NCBI GenBank assembly: GCA_964246975.1
Contig: CAXTSL010000125.1
Span: 1 to 5,396, forward strand
From: Glacieibacterium sp964246975
GTDB lineage: Bacteria > Pseudomonadota > Alphaproteobacteria > Sphingomonadales > Sphingomonadaceae
DNA length: 5,396 bases
Direction of reading: 5' to 3'
In this document: positions 5,304 through 5,396 of the stretch, piece by piece
Layout: every line of letters starts with the position of its first letter
Position numbering within the stretch: the stretch's first letter is position 1
The notes under the pieces: generated by a model
What the model was told of the DNA's origin: nothing
Seen by the model: only the letters and a program-made list of their open reading frames with translations
The model's database searches: none
Made by a program: the position numbers and the translations under genes

Positions 5304-5396
5304 ATGGCTTCAGTCTCGCAAGTTCCCCGCTCGCCCCTGCACGCCGCGCTCGGCACCCTCGCGGAGCTCGTCGCGACGCTGCTCGGGCTGTTCATG
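5304..5396 (+). CDS. Start of an unidentified divergent gene (cut by window edge)
   Basis: A frame opens with ATG at 5304 and runs 31 codons to the right edge without a stop. The peptide starts MASVSQVPRSPLHAALGTLA and ends ELVATLLGLFM. From codon 7 onward every codon except none ends in an A or T, i.e. all end in G or C, as in the verified genes here; this supports real coding on the plus strand. The segment is helical and mildly hydrophobic. It is too short to assign to a family, and I recognise none. Its divergent position 99 bases from the transglycosylase start suggests another flagellar gene, but that is only context. The first six codons are less GC-biased and the ribosome binding site is weak, so the true start could lie elsewhere. 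Confidence 0.45.
   Translation, partial: MASVSQVPRSPLHAALGTLAELVATLLGLFM

Noticed and set aside
5195..5395. Minus-strand open frame (66 codons) in the divergent control region
   Set aside because: It overlaps the sigma54 promoter and the divergent ATG, and its composition is Arg/Ser-rich with no family features.

Overview
The window is very GC-rich, with almost every codon ending in G or C. It reads as alphaproteobacterial chromosome, most likely Sphingomonadales: the cytochrome oxidase subunits are of the alphaproteobacterial aa3 type, the flagellar genes look sphingomonad-like, and there are GC-rich 'CCTCCCCCT...AGGGGGAGG' palindromes of a kind I associate with sphingomonad genomes. The genus cannot be fixed from the sequence alone.

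Two unrelated modules lie head to tail on the minus strand. At the left (positions 1-1412) is the start of a cytochrome c oxidase operon: coxB (subunit II, complete), then 13 bases, then ctaD (subunit I, cut by the window edge). A sigma70-type promoter with a 17-base spacer lies about 65 bases upstream of coxB. At the right (1599-5204) is a flagellar operon, in transcription order: a soluble SLT-type lytic transglycosylase, flhA and fliA. The transglycosylase and flhA overlap by 4 bases (ATGA), and 4 bases separate flhA from fliA. A textbook sigma54 promoter (TTGGCACG-N4-TTGCA) sits just before the transglycosylase. The beginning of an unidentified divergent gene runs off the right edge from 5304.

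The flagellar genes form a logical unit: an enzyme to open the peptidoglycan for the growing rod, the export-gate protein FlhA of the flagellar type III secretion system, and the sigma28 factor for late flagellar genes. Their order places fliA under sigma54 control. The cox genes encode the CuA and heme-bearing core of the terminal oxidase.

The most unusual structure is a roughly 116-base nested palindrome (4504-4619) lying inside the open frame of the transglycosylase and translated as about 39 Pro/Gly/Arg-rich residues near the C-terminus. A shorter relative in the same orientation (1547-1598) starts directly after the fliA stop codon. Other points of interest are a Glu-to-Gln change in the CuA/Mg loop of CoxB, a cell-wall enzyme with no visible export signal, and a hairpin covering the ribosome-binding region of the divergent gene. 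I found no RNA genes, CRISPR array, transposase or wholly novel multi-gene system.
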